Numbered from the stretch's first letter, positions 1-6,016 are shown. The stretch is 6,016 nt of DNA from Fulvivirga aurantia (GCF_009711475.1 NZ_SMMD01000705.1:1-6016); one strand, 5' to 3'. Notes: a model not told the origin generated them from the sequence alone. Numbers and translations are program-made.

Positions 1-6
1 ACCTAT

Positions 7-25
7 GACTATTTCCTCAATAGTC
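7..25. repeat. Short inverted repeat, 7-bp stem and 5-base loop
   Basis: GACTATT (7-13) pairs perfectly with AATAGTC (19-25) around the loop TCCTC; a T-G wobble and an A-T pair can extend it outward by two. No T-run follows on the plus strand, so it is not a convincing intrinsic terminator. It may be a remnant of the 3' region of an upstream gene, a binding site, or chance. Confidence 0.35.
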
Positions 26-42
26 GTCTAATGCTCTCTCCG

Positions 43-55
43 TGAGTGTCACTCA
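43..55. repeat. 13-base perfect dyad TGAGTG-T-CACTCA
   Basis: Two perfect 6-base half-sites surround one central T. With a one-base centre it cannot form a hairpin, so it is more like a binding site for a dimeric regulator, about 55 bases upstream of the TAAGTTTG element. No second copy was seen in the window; the role is speculative. Confidence 0.3.
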
Positions 56-109
56 ACGAGTAAAGTGTGCCATTCACCTAAAACATTAAACTGAGGAGTT
101 ACATCTATC

Positions 110-117
110 TAAGTTTG
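110..117 (+). promoter_or_regulatory. Bacteroidota-type -7 promoter element TAAGTTTG
   Basis: TAAGTTTG matches the TAnnTTTG consensus used by the primary sigma factor of Bacteroidota at every fixed position. It would place the transcript start around 121-126 and give a leader of about 60 bases before ATG 187. No clear TTG-type -33 element is seen about 20-25 bases upstream (only a weak CTG at 91-93), so the promoter could be weak or need help. An eight-base match with six fixed positions can occur by chance. Confidence 0.5.
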
Positions 118-150
118 GATATGAGTAGCTGTGGGGTATGTAAAGAGGGG

Positions 151-186
151 AAATCAATTATATTTTATTTAAAAAACTGTCAATTG
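151..186 (+). promoter_or_regulatory. AT-rich leader before ATG 187, no Shine-Dalgarno
   Basis: The bases just upstream of the start are almost all A and T (151-177) with no AGGAGG-like site at normal spacing. A purine run at 142-153 is about 35 bases from the ATG, too far to act as a ribosome binding site. A-rich leaders without Shine-Dalgarno sites are usual for Bacteroidota, so this fits the start choice. Confidence 0.5.
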
Positions 187-285
187 ATGGAAAAAGACTT
201 TACCAAAGTACTGACCAGGTTAGCCATTCGCTCAATTTTATGCATCTTTTTATTTTCCATTAGTTCCCTATTTAGTGCCCATGCA
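187..285 (+). other. Sec signal peptide (residues 1-33)
   Basis: The n-region holds Lys3, Lys7, Arg11 and Arg15. It is followed by a hydrophobic core at about residues 17-29 (ILCIFLFSISSLF) and a signal peptidase I site A31-H32-A33 before E34. Cys19 lies inside the core, but the residue before it is Leu rather than Gly, Ala or Ser, so it is not a convincing lipobox and the protein is unlikely to be a lipoprotein. The peptide fixes the start at ATG 187 and directs the chain to the periplasm. Confidence 0.9.
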
Positions 286-3200
286 GAAGGTACTAAAGAG
301 TTACAACCGCAGGGAGAAAATGCCAATGGATCTCTATGTGCGCTCAACCTGGATGGTAATAGCAACTGGGGGACATATAGCGCCAGCGCTGATGAACGTA
401 TCTTTATTTCTATTAAATCACCGGGAGAAAGAATATATTTCGGGTTTGGTATCATCTATGAAGGTATAGATAATCCAAATTTCCCTATTCAAATTACCCG
501 TAATTTTAGGATTAGGAGAGCATCAGACAATGCAATAGTTTATTCAGGAACAACACCTACATCAGGGTCTGGGTTTATCAATGATTATAGCGAAGCAGTA
601 GCTGGTCCATCAACATTAGTAGGTGGCAGCGGATATAATCCTTTATCTTTTTCACCAGGTCAGGTAGGTGATTATTATATTGAATTTCAAAATTACAGCA
701 CATCTTATACTATCAAGTACTTTGATGTAACAGTAGCAGATGGAATAAACATACAAACAGGTAGATTATGGTCTAAGCTATGGGAGCTGACCATGATGGA
801 GTTCGGTGCTGGTGGTGCGAGCCCAAATGGTAGAGCAGAGACTAAATTCTATGCATACACTGCTGATAGCGTAGTAACTACGCTTGATCTAAATGGGATG
901 AGACCATATCTCTTTACCGTTTTGTGTAATAAGTCTGGTGTAACTGCTGTTGGCAACTTTGAAGAATCTAGAAAATCTGTCAATTTCAGGTCCGTTTTTG
1001 CAGAATATCCCTTATTCTTAAATAATCCGGATGAAGATCTTTTTCCATCAGGAGAGCCAGCTTTTCTTACTTCTCAACCTAGAATTGTAGGTTGTCCGTC
1101 ACAGCAATTTGATGTCGTTTTTTCAACGAATAAAATAGCTTACGCTGAAATACTTATTGATCTCGATGGTAATCCTGGTCCAAATTATGGAACACAGGAT
1201 GTGATCATTGTCGATTATCTGGTACCGGGAAAAAATATTATCCCATGGGATGGTAATGATGGCTTTGGCGTACCAGTACCTGAAGGAACAACTTTTTCCG
1301 CTCGGGTAAGTATTATTTCCGGGCTTACTAACTTTCCGATTTACGATGCAGAGTATAATGAGGCTGGTTTTATAGTAGGTCTTGAAAGACCCGCAGGTAC
1401 AGAACCACTTATTTATTGGGATGATAGTAATATTGGAGAGGCAACTCCTCCTGATGATGTAAACCTTGATGGTCGGCCATCTCCAAATCACGGTTGGACA
1501 AATACTAATTACGGAAACCTAAATACCATTAACTCATGGTGGTTTACTTACTCTCTTCAAAAATCTTTTACATACGAGGTGGTTGCCAATTGTACACCAA
1601 ATCCTACAGATGATAATTATACAACCGATGAAGACGTTGCTTTCTCTGGTAATTTAACCACCAACGATAACGATCCCGATGCAGGTGATGTAATTACAGT
1701 AAGCACAACTCCACTATCTGGCCCAAAAAATGGTTCCGTGGTGATTAGTCCTGACGGAACGTTCACTTACACACCGAAAGCAGAGTTTAGTGGTTCAGAT
1801 TCATTTACCTATGAAGTTTGTGATGATGGTGATCCTACTTTATGTGATAACGCCACAGTTTCATTTACTGTAAATCCTATAAACGATGGGCCAGTAGCCC
1901 TAAAAGATAGTGACAATACGAGTATCAATACCGCCACCTCCGGTAACGTTCTGTCAAATGATTATGATAAAGAGGGTAGCCCACTTACAGTAAATACCAG
2001 TCCCGTTACTCCACCATCAAATGGAGTTTTAATATTAAATGCAAATGGAACTTACACTTACACGCCAAACAATGGTTTTACAGGCATAGATACCTTTGAG
2101 TATCAGGTTTGTGATGATGGTGCACCAAATGCCTCGGTGGCGTGTAGCGTAGCTACGGTTACCATTACGGTTGGTAGTGGTAACAAAGCACCTGTTGCAA
2201 ATAACGACACCGGAACTACCAATGAAAATACTACGCTTTCTGCCAATGTTATAACTAATGATTCAGATCCTGAAGGAGATAATCTTACTGTAAGTACGAC
2301 TCCTGTGAGCGGGCCAGGCAATGGTACATTAGTCTTAAATGCAGATGGCTCATATGACTATACGCCTAGTACAGGCTTTTTCGGAACGGATGTATTTTCT
2401 TACCAGGTGTGTGATGATGGTACTCCAAGTCAGTGTAGCGAAGCGACTGTAACTATAACGGTTAATGAAGTAGATCTTGCACCAGTTGCTGTTGATGATA
2501 GTTTTACTGGTCCTATTGATACAGCAATTAGTGGCAATTTGTTTGAGAATGATAGCGAGCTTGATGGTCAGTCACTTACCTTAAATACCGCTTATGCATC
2601 AGGATTAACAGGAGTCGGTACGCTCTATTTATATGATAATGGTACTTTTCTATATGAACCGGGAACAGGCGAAACCGGTATAGTTACTTTCGACTATCAG
2701 GTATGCGACCCTGGAAATAACTGTAGTGTAGCTACGGTTACGATGAATATCGGAGCCGCTAACAACCCTCCCGTGGCACAGGATGATAATCCGATTGTAA
2801 ATGAAGATGCAACCCTCAACGGAGTTGTATATAACAACGATTCAGAGCCAGATGGTGAGAACCTGAGCTTTTCTTTAGTGGGAGCACCGCCAGCAGGAAC
2901 AGCCTTCACATTTAACCCTGATGGTACTTACAGTTATACGCCAACTGCCAATTTTAATGGTACGGTAAGTTTTACTTATCAGGCCTGTGACGATAATGTA
3001 TCTTCACTATGTGACAATGCAGTAGTAACTATTACGGTTTCCCCAGTAAATGATGCTCCTGTGGCATCTGCAGACCCAACAGAAACAGTAGATGAAGATA
3101 ATACCTTAAATAGTACACTCACAGATCTTGTGACCGATATAGATGATACTCCGGCTAACTTAACGTATAGCTTATCCAACGGAAGCACAGCAGCGGCAAA

Positions 3201-6016
3201 CGGTACTTTGGTAATAAATACCGATGGTACTTACAGTTATACACCAAATACGAATTTCAATGGTTCAGTAAATTTTGAGTATCAGGTATGTGATGATGGG
3301 TCACCAGCACTTTGTGATACAGAATTTGTCACCATTCAGGTAAATGCAATCAATGACGGACCTGTGGCTGTAGATGACACACAATCTGTTCTTCAGGATG
3401 TAAATGCTACAGGTAATGTAATCAGCAATGATTCAGATCCGGAAGGAAATGCGCTTACAGTTTCTAGTCCGGGTACTTTCAACTTTCCTGGAGAAGGAAC
3501 ACTTACGATAGCCGCTAACGGAGCGTATACTTTTGATCCCGAGCCAGCCTTCCTGGGCACTTTTACCTATACATATACAGTGTGTGATACAGAACCACTT
3601 TGTGCCAACGCTGATCTAACCGTTAATGTCAATGCTACCGGTAATCCGATTGCCGTTGATGATGTGACGGACGCCAATCAAGATCAAACAGTATCTGGTA
3701 ATGTTTTAGCTAATGATTCAGATCCGGAGGGTGATGTCCTAAATGTAGATAACCCTGGTACCTATAACACTCCAGAAGGGACTCTTACAATAACTGCTTT
3801 AGGTGGCTACACCTTTAATCCGGTAGCCACATTTGTCGGTACATTCACCTTCACATATACAGTATGTGATAACCTTATTTTGCCAGCCAATTGCTCAGAC
3901 GCAGATATCATCATTAATTACCAGGCTGCACCTATTGCAGTTGATGACAATGCCTCTACCAACCAGGGAACCCCAATAAGTGGAAATGTAATAACAAATG
4001 ATTCTGATCCTGAAGGGGATTTGCCTTTAACCATTCAATCTCCAGGGACATATTTCACTACAGATGGTACAATTACAATTTATGCAAACGGAGGTTATAC
4101 GTATGAACCAGATGCTCCAAATACTTCTGGAGACTCTTACGTGTATACTGTTTGCGATAGCAAAGGTGCATGTTCCAATGCTACATTAAACATAAATATA
4201 AATGCTGTACCTAATGCCGGAAACGATAGTGAAACGGTATTAGAAGACGGTTCTATTACCGCAGCTGATGTAACTGCAAACGATTCAGATCCTGATGATG
4301 TTGCTGCTAATCTCACTTACAGTCTTTTCGATGGTGGTAGCGCAGCAGCTAATGGTACGCTCACATTTAATGAAACCACAGGTACTTTTGATTATGTGCC
4401 CGATGCTAATTTCTTCGGTACCGTGACCTTTCAATATCAGCTGTGTGATGATGAGTCACCAGCCCCCGGTTGTGATATCGCTACGGTTACGATTACCGTA
4501 GATCCTGTAAATGATGCTCCTACGGCCAGTGATCTTTTCGAGACGGGTACTGAAAATGTAACCTTTAATGGAGATGTCGCCAATGGAGCTTCTGATGTCG
4601 ATGACGTAGCTGGAGACCTCAGCTATTCAGTGGTTGGTGGTACGGCACCTAACCCAGGTACAGAAGGTACACTTTCAATGAATGCTGACGGAACCTATTC
4701 GTTTATTCCTGTTGGTGGCTTCACGGGTACTGTTAACTTTGATTATCAGGTGTGTGATGACGAAACACCAACCAATGCTTGCGCAATAGCCACTGTCACC
4801 TTAACAATCAATCCTGGTGGAGGGAACGCTGCACCGGTGGCAGGCCAAGACTTCTTTAATGTAGACGAGGACGGCTTCCTCTCTGCAGACGTTTCCACAA
4901 ATGATGGCGATCCTGATGACCTGGCTTCAGCACTGTCTTACACACTATTGGATGGTGCTACCGCTGCTACTAATGGAACACTTAACCTATTGGCAGATGG
5001 GTCTTTTACTTATACACCTAATCCAAATTTTAATGGAGATGTAACATTTGTTTATCAGGTATGTGATGATGAAACACCAACTGCTGCATGTGACAATGCC
5101 ACGGTAACAATCACAGTCAATAACATTAATGACTTGCCCGCTACTAATAATGACTCAAACAGCATAAATGAGGACGTATTTAGCATTACAGATGCTGATG
5201 GGAGTGGTAAATTATTAAGTAATGATACAGACGCAGATGGTGATGGGTTGACGGTTGTGTCAGTCGATGCAAATTCTTCAGGTACCGTTTTTGGAAACTA
5301 TGGTACCCTGTTTTGGTCAGCTGATGGCTCTTACACCTACGAGTTAGATAATTCTAATGCGACTGTTCAGGCATTAGGTGTTGGCCAAACACTTACTGAA
5401 ACATTTACCTATGTTGCCAGTGATGGCAATGGTGGTAATGTACCTGCCGATCTGGCAATTACCATAAATGGTGTAAACGACACTCCTGTAGCCAACGATG
5501 CCACGGTTTCTTTAGATGAGAATTCGGCAAATGGAACAACTGTCCATACGGTAGTGGCAACTGATAATGACAACGACATTGTCGACTATGCAATTATAGC
5601 AGGAAATACTGGAGGAGCCTTTACAATAAACAATACGACAGGCGAAATTACAGTAGCTAATTCTACGGCTTTAGATTTTGAATCAAATCCGACTTTCACA
5701 CTTACTGTAGAAGTAACAGATAATGATGGGTTAACAGACACGGCTACTATCACAATCAATCTTAACGATCTTGATGAAGTTGTGCCAACTGTGGATATTC
5801 AAGGAGCTCCTGCTATTGTAAATAATACCGCAGCTTATAATGTGACTTTTGAATTTAGTGAAGACGTAACGGGATTTACAATTGGAGACATCGTTGTAGG
5901 TAATGGTTCAGCTTCAAACTTTGTAGCAGTTGACGGCAATACCTATACGGCTGATATTACACCAAGTGGTACGGGTAATATTACTATTGATGTACCTGCA
6001 AATGTAGCTCAGGATG
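187..6016 (+). CDS. Giant secreted tandem-95/Ig-like repeat adhesin-type protein (3' end outside window)
   Basis: The frame is open from 82 (preceding in-frame stop TAA at 79-81) to the window end, giving 1943 residues from ATG 187 with no stop, so the protein is larger than this. ATG 187 is chosen because it puts a classical signal peptide at the N-terminus; an in-frame ATG at 121 would bury that peptide behind 22 residues and lies at the predicted transcription start. Order of parts: signal peptide 1-33, beta-rich N-terminal region 34-472, twelve tandem-95 (Big_9/cadherin-like) repeats 473-1650, a VCBS repeat 1651-1766, a cadherin repeat 1767-1866 and a partial Ig-like domain from 1867. The chain is rich in Asp, Asn, Thr and Gly, poor in Lys and Arg outside the N-terminal region, and has no membrane segment after the signal peptide. 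Known families of this build are extracellular adhesins or surface stalks. Adhesion, the ligand and type IX export are inferences. No catalytic motif was seen. Confidence 0.93.
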   Translation, partial: MEKDFTKVLTRLAIRSILCIFLFSISSLFSAHAEGTKELQPQGENANGSLCALNLDGNSNWGTYSASADERIFISIKSPGERIYFGFGIIYEGIDNPNFPIQITRNFRIRRASDNAIVYSGTTPTSGSGFINDYSEAVAGPSTLVGGSGYNPLSFSPGQVGDYYIEFQNYSTSYTIKYFDVTVADGINIQTGRLWSKLWELTMMEFGAGGASPNGRAETKFYAYTADSVVTTLDLNGMRPYLFTVLCNKSGVTAVGNFEESRKSVNFRSVFAEYPLFLNNPDEDLFPSGEPAFLTSQPRIVGCPSQQFDVVFSTNKIAYAEILIDLDGNPGPNYGTQDVIIVDYLVPGKNIIPWDGNDGFGVPVPEGTTFSARVSIISGLTNFPIYDAEYNEAGFIVGLERPAGTEPLIYWDDSNIGEATPPDDVNLDGRPSPNHGWTNTNYGNLNTINSWWFTYSLQKSFTYEVVANCTPNPTDDNYTTDEDVAFSGNLTTNDNDPDAGDVITVSTTPLSGPKNGSVVISPDGTFTYTPKAEFSGSDSFTYEVCDDGDPTLCDNATVSFTVNPINDGPVALKDSDNTSINTATSGNVLSNDYDKEGSPLTVNTSPVTPPSNGVLILNANGTYTYTPNNGFTGIDTFEYQVCDDGAPNASVACSVATVTITVGSGNKAPVANNDTGTTNENTTLSANVITNDSDPEGDNLTVSTTPVSGPGNGTLVLNADGSYDYTPSTGFFGTDVFSYQVCDDGTPSQCSEATVTITVNEVDLAPVAVDDSFTGPIDTAISGNLFENDSELDGQSLTLNTAYASGLTGVGTLYLYDNGTFLYEPGTGETGIVTFDYQVCDPGNNCSVATVTMNIGAANNPPVAQDDNPIVNEDATLNGVVYNNDSEPDGENLSFSLVGAPPAGTAFTFNPDGTYSYTPTANFNGTVSFTYQACDDNVSSLCDNAVVTITVSPVNDAPVASADPTETVDEDNTLNSTLTDLVTDIDDTPANLTYSLSNGSTAAANGTLVINTDGTYSYTPNTNFNGSVNFEYQVCDDGSPALCDTEFVTIQVNAINDGPVAVDDTQSVLQDVNATGNVISNDSDPEGNALTVSSPGTFNFPGEGTLTIAANGAYTFDPEPAFLGTFTYTYTVCDTEPLCANADLTVNVNATGNPIAVDDVTDANQDQTVSGNVLANDSDPEGDVLNVDNPGTYNTPEGTLTITALGGYTFNPVATFVGTFTFTYTVCDNLILPANCSDADIIINYQAAPIAVDDNASTNQGTPISGNVITNDSDPEGDLPLTIQSPGTYFTTDGTITIYANGGYTYEPDAPNTSGDSYVYTVCDSKGACSNATLNININAVPNAGNDSETVLEDGSITAADVTANDSDPDDVAANLTYSLFDGGSAAANGTLTFNETTGTFDYVPDANFFGTVTFQYQLCDDESPAPGCDIATVTITVDPVNDAPTASDLFETGTENVTFNGDVANGASDVDDVAGDLSYSVVGGTAPNPGTEGTLSMNADGTYSFIPVGGFTGTVNFDYQVCDDETPTNACAIATVTLTINPGGGNAAPVAGQDFFNVDEDGFLSADVSTNDGDPDDLASALSYTLLDGATAATNGTLNLLADGSFTYTPNPNFNGDVTFVYQVCDDETPTAACDNATVTITVNNINDLPATNNDSNSINEDVFSITDADGSGKLLSNDTDADGDGLTVVSVDANSSGTVFGNYGTLFWSADGSYTYELDNSNATVQALGVGQTLTETFTYVASDGNGGNVPADLAITINGVNDTPVANDATVSLDENSANGTTVHTVVATDNDNDIVDYAIIAGNTGGAFTINNTTGEITVANSTALDFESNPTFTLTVEVTDNDGLTDTATITINLNDLDEVVPTVDIQGAPAIVNNTAAYNVTFEFSEDVTGFTIGDIVVGNGSASNFVAVDGNTYTADITPSGTGNITIDVPANVAQD
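286..1080 (+). other. Beta-rich N-terminal region, residues 34-298, function unknown
   Basis: This part of the CDS is not made of the downstream repeats. It alternates hydrophobic strands and Gly/Ser/Asn turns. Residues 34-190 contain a SPGERIYFGFG strand pair and a SPGQVGDYYIEF segment, suggesting a jelly-roll or PPC-like beta-sandwich. Residues 192-199 (GRLWSKLW), 234-241 (DLNGMRPY) and 256-264 (GNFEESRKS) form a conserved-looking block that I recall from the front of large Bacteroidota proteins with gliding-motility-associated C-termini; that resemblance is from memory and unverified. Only two cysteines occur here (51 and 247). As the distal end of a stalk whose C-terminus would be cell-anchored, it is a candidate ligand-binding head, which is inference. 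Confidence 0.55.
1081..1602 (+). other. FlgD-Ig-like segment and linker, residues 299-472
   Basis: After R-I-V-G-C303 the chain shows D325-L-D327-G-N329, then W354-DGNDGFG with VPVPEGTTF. This pattern (WDG.D..G..VP.G.(Y/F)) is typical of FlgD-type Ig-like folds that often sit near the ends of secreted Bacteroidota proteins. It continues with Y386-DAEYNEAG, a WDD, a Pro/Asn/Gly-rich stretch and W451-W452, and ends at Cys469 just before the first tandem-95 repeat. The Asp-rich DLDGNPG could bind calcium. In related secreted proteins I remember such a block followed by repeats, so it looks like a fixed module joining the head to the stalk. Cys303 and Cys469 may be paired, but nothing in the sequence proves it. 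Confidence 0.5.
1603..5136 (+). repeat. Twelve tandem-95 / Big_9-type Ig-like repeats (D1-D12)
   Basis: Units by residue: D1 473-568, D2 569-668, D3 669-765, D4 766-861, D5 862-957, D6 958-1058, D7 1059-1153, D8 1154-1248, D9 1249-1341, D10 1342-1444, D11 1445-1549, D12 1550-1650. Each begins near P-(V/I)-A-x-(D/N)-D, then has a variable strand, G-N-V-x-x-N-D-x-D-P-(E/D)-G, (L/I)-T-V, G-(T/S)-L-x-(I/L), D-G-(T/S)-(Y/F)-x-Y-x-P, F-x-G, F-x-Y-x-(V/L/A)-C-D, a second Cys, and A-T-V-T-(I/L)-T-V with an acidic N-D-x-P link. This matches the tandem-95 repeat and Big_9 cadherin-like families, which form rod-like stalks. The N-D-x-D-P-E-G turns and inter-domain N-D-(A/G)-P links are likely calcium ligands by analogy with cadherins. 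Repeats differ clearly at the DNA level, so the array is mostly old, apart from local identities. Confidence 0.9.
3361..4209 (+). repeat. Distinct repeat sub-block D7-D9 ('PGT ... YTVCD' subtype)
   Basis: D7, D8 and D9 (residues 1059-1341) resemble each other more than they resemble their flanks. All have N-D-S-D-P-E-G followed by a short S/N-P-G-T-(F/Y) strand, then G-T-(L/I)-T-I, a G-x-Y-T-(F/Y)-x-P strand and Y-T-V-C-D, where other units have Y-Q-V-C-D-D. The middle is also shorter than in D6 and D10-D12, giving 93-95 residues per unit against 101-105. The block is best explained by local duplication of one parent unit, inserted between units of the other subtype. Confidence 0.75.
5137..5484 (+). 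repeat. VCBS-type repeat (D13, residues 1651-1766)
   Basis: This unit departs from the tandem-95 pattern and fits the VCBS repeat: I-N-E-D near the front, G-S-G-K-L-L-S-N-D, then G-T-L, W-x-x-D-G-S-Y-T-Y-E-L-D-N, V-Q-A-L-G-x-G-Q-T-L-T-E-T-F-T-Y, S-D-G-N-G-G, and L-A-I-T-I-N-G-V-N-D-T-P. Residues 1680-1687 (DTDADGDG) form a D-x-D-x-D-G-D loop like calcium sites in EF-hand-type and RTX-adhesin modules. No cysteine is present. VCBS repeats are known from large bacterial surface and adhesin proteins. Confidence 0.88.
5485..5784 (+). repeat. Cadherin-type repeat (D14, residues 1767-1866)
   Basis: The unit shows the cadherin signature: L1776-D-E-N-S, then V-V-A-T-D-N-D, F-T-I-N-N-T-T-G-E-I-T-V, L-D1830-F-E1832, L-T-V-E-V-T-D1845-N-D1847-G, and I-T-I-N-L-N-D-L at the end. 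These acidic positions match the D-E-N, L-D-(F/Y)-E and D-x-N-D-(G/N) calcium-binding sites of cadherin domains. It has no cysteine. It shows that the stalk mixes three related folds and suggests calcium-dependent stiffness. Confidence 0.88.
5785..6016 (+). other. Partial bacterial Ig-like domain (D15, from residue 1867)
   Basis: Residues 1867-1943 begin P-T-V-D-I and carry V-T-F-E-F-S-E-D-V-T-G-F, a G-D-I-V-V-x-N-G-S-A-S-N-F strand, Y-T-A-D-I-T-P-S-G-T-G and I-T-I-D-V-P-A-N-V-A-Q-D. This is the bacterial Ig-like pattern with an F-S-E-x-V-x-G-F core (I believe Pfam Big_12, name unverified), usually ending in a D-x-x-G-N-x-N turn. The domain is cut by the window edge one or two strands before its expected end. 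Copies of this family often occur in tandem, so more may follow. Confidence 0.7.

Larger units (their letters stand above)
1..109. other. Intergenic sequence upstream of the adhesin gene
   Basis: No gene can be supported here. The three forward frames reach stops at 6-8, 29-31 and 43-45, so at most the last few codons of an upstream plus-strand gene could lie in bases 1-45, and nothing in them is recognisable. The stretch contains the two dyads listed separately. No tRNA-like or strong terminator structure was seen. Confidence 0.5.

Noticed and set aside
7..25. Intrinsic terminator of an upstream gene
   Set aside because: The stem is short and AT-rich and is not followed by a T-run on the plus strand.
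238..249. Possible lipoprotein signal at Cys19
   Set aside because: The residue before Cys is Leu and Cys lies inside the hydrophobic core, while a clean A-H-A signal peptidase I site follows at 31-33.
180..455. Minus-strand reading frame of 91 codons opposite the signal peptide region
   Set aside because: It lies fully antisense to the well-supported CDS, has no recognisable protein features and no promoter-like element was found for it.
275..469. Plus-strand reading frame of 64 codons in another frame
   Set aside because: It overlaps the signal peptide and N-terminal region in a different frame, with no ribosome site or family resemblance; a shadow frame.
1123..1491. Minus-strand reading frame of 122 codons
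   Set aside because: Antisense to the FlgD-Ig-like segment; its Cys/Ile/Tyr-rich composition looks like reverse-complement noise rather than a protein.
2103..3188. Three minus-strand frames (2103-2321, 2697-2909, 2979-3188) that resemble one another
   Set aside because: Their similarity (shared S-P-S-G-S-E-S-L and T-V-A-T-L strings) is only the antisense image of the repeated N-D-S-D-P-E-G and A-T-V-T-I codons of the stalk, not a gene family.
1603..5136. CRISPR-like or short-period DNA repeat
   Set aside because: The periodicity is about 280-315 bases, in frame, and conserved at the protein level with diverged DNA, which is a protein domain array and not a CRISPR or satellite.

Overview
The window holds essentially one gene: a very long plus-strand reading frame that starts at 187 and is still open at the last base (1943 complete codons, no stop). 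It encodes a secreted, multidomain, repeat-built surface protein. The source looks like a member of the Bacteroidota, probably a gliding or marine Cytophagales or Flavobacteriia relative. The basis is the AT-leaning base composition, a TAnnTTTG (-7 type) promoter match with no Shine-Dalgarno sequence near the start codon, and an N-terminal region that resembles, from memory, the front part of Bacteroidota proteins carrying gliding-motility-associated or type IX secretion C-termini. The lineage is inferred from motifs, not from a search.

Layout. Bases 1-186 are non-coding as far as can be seen: two small dyads (7-25 and 43-55), a promoter-like TAAGTTTG at 110-117, and an AT-rich leader. Residues 1-33 form a Sec signal peptide. 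Residues 34-472 are a beta-rich N-terminal region that includes a FlgD-Ig-like 'WDGNDG' segment. Residues 473-1650 are twelve consecutive Ig/cadherin-like repeats of 93-105 residues (tandem-95 / Big_9 type, called D1-D12 here). These are followed by one VCBS-type repeat (D13, 1651-1766), one cadherin-type repeat (D14, 1767-1866) and the first part of a different bacterial Ig-like domain (D15, from 1867), cut by the window edge.

How it would work. The signal peptide exports the chain to the periplasm. A C-terminal sorting domain, expected beyond the window and not seen, would take it across the outer membrane. The repeats would form a long, probably calcium-stiffened stalk holding a binding region away from the cell, as in large adhesins. 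The most distinctive feature is that each of the twelve tandem-95 repeats carries exactly two cysteines at the same place, bracketing one loop, while D13-D15 have none. This suggests one disulfide per domain in the first part of the stalk. No mobile element, RNA gene, CRISPR array or second gene can be supported.
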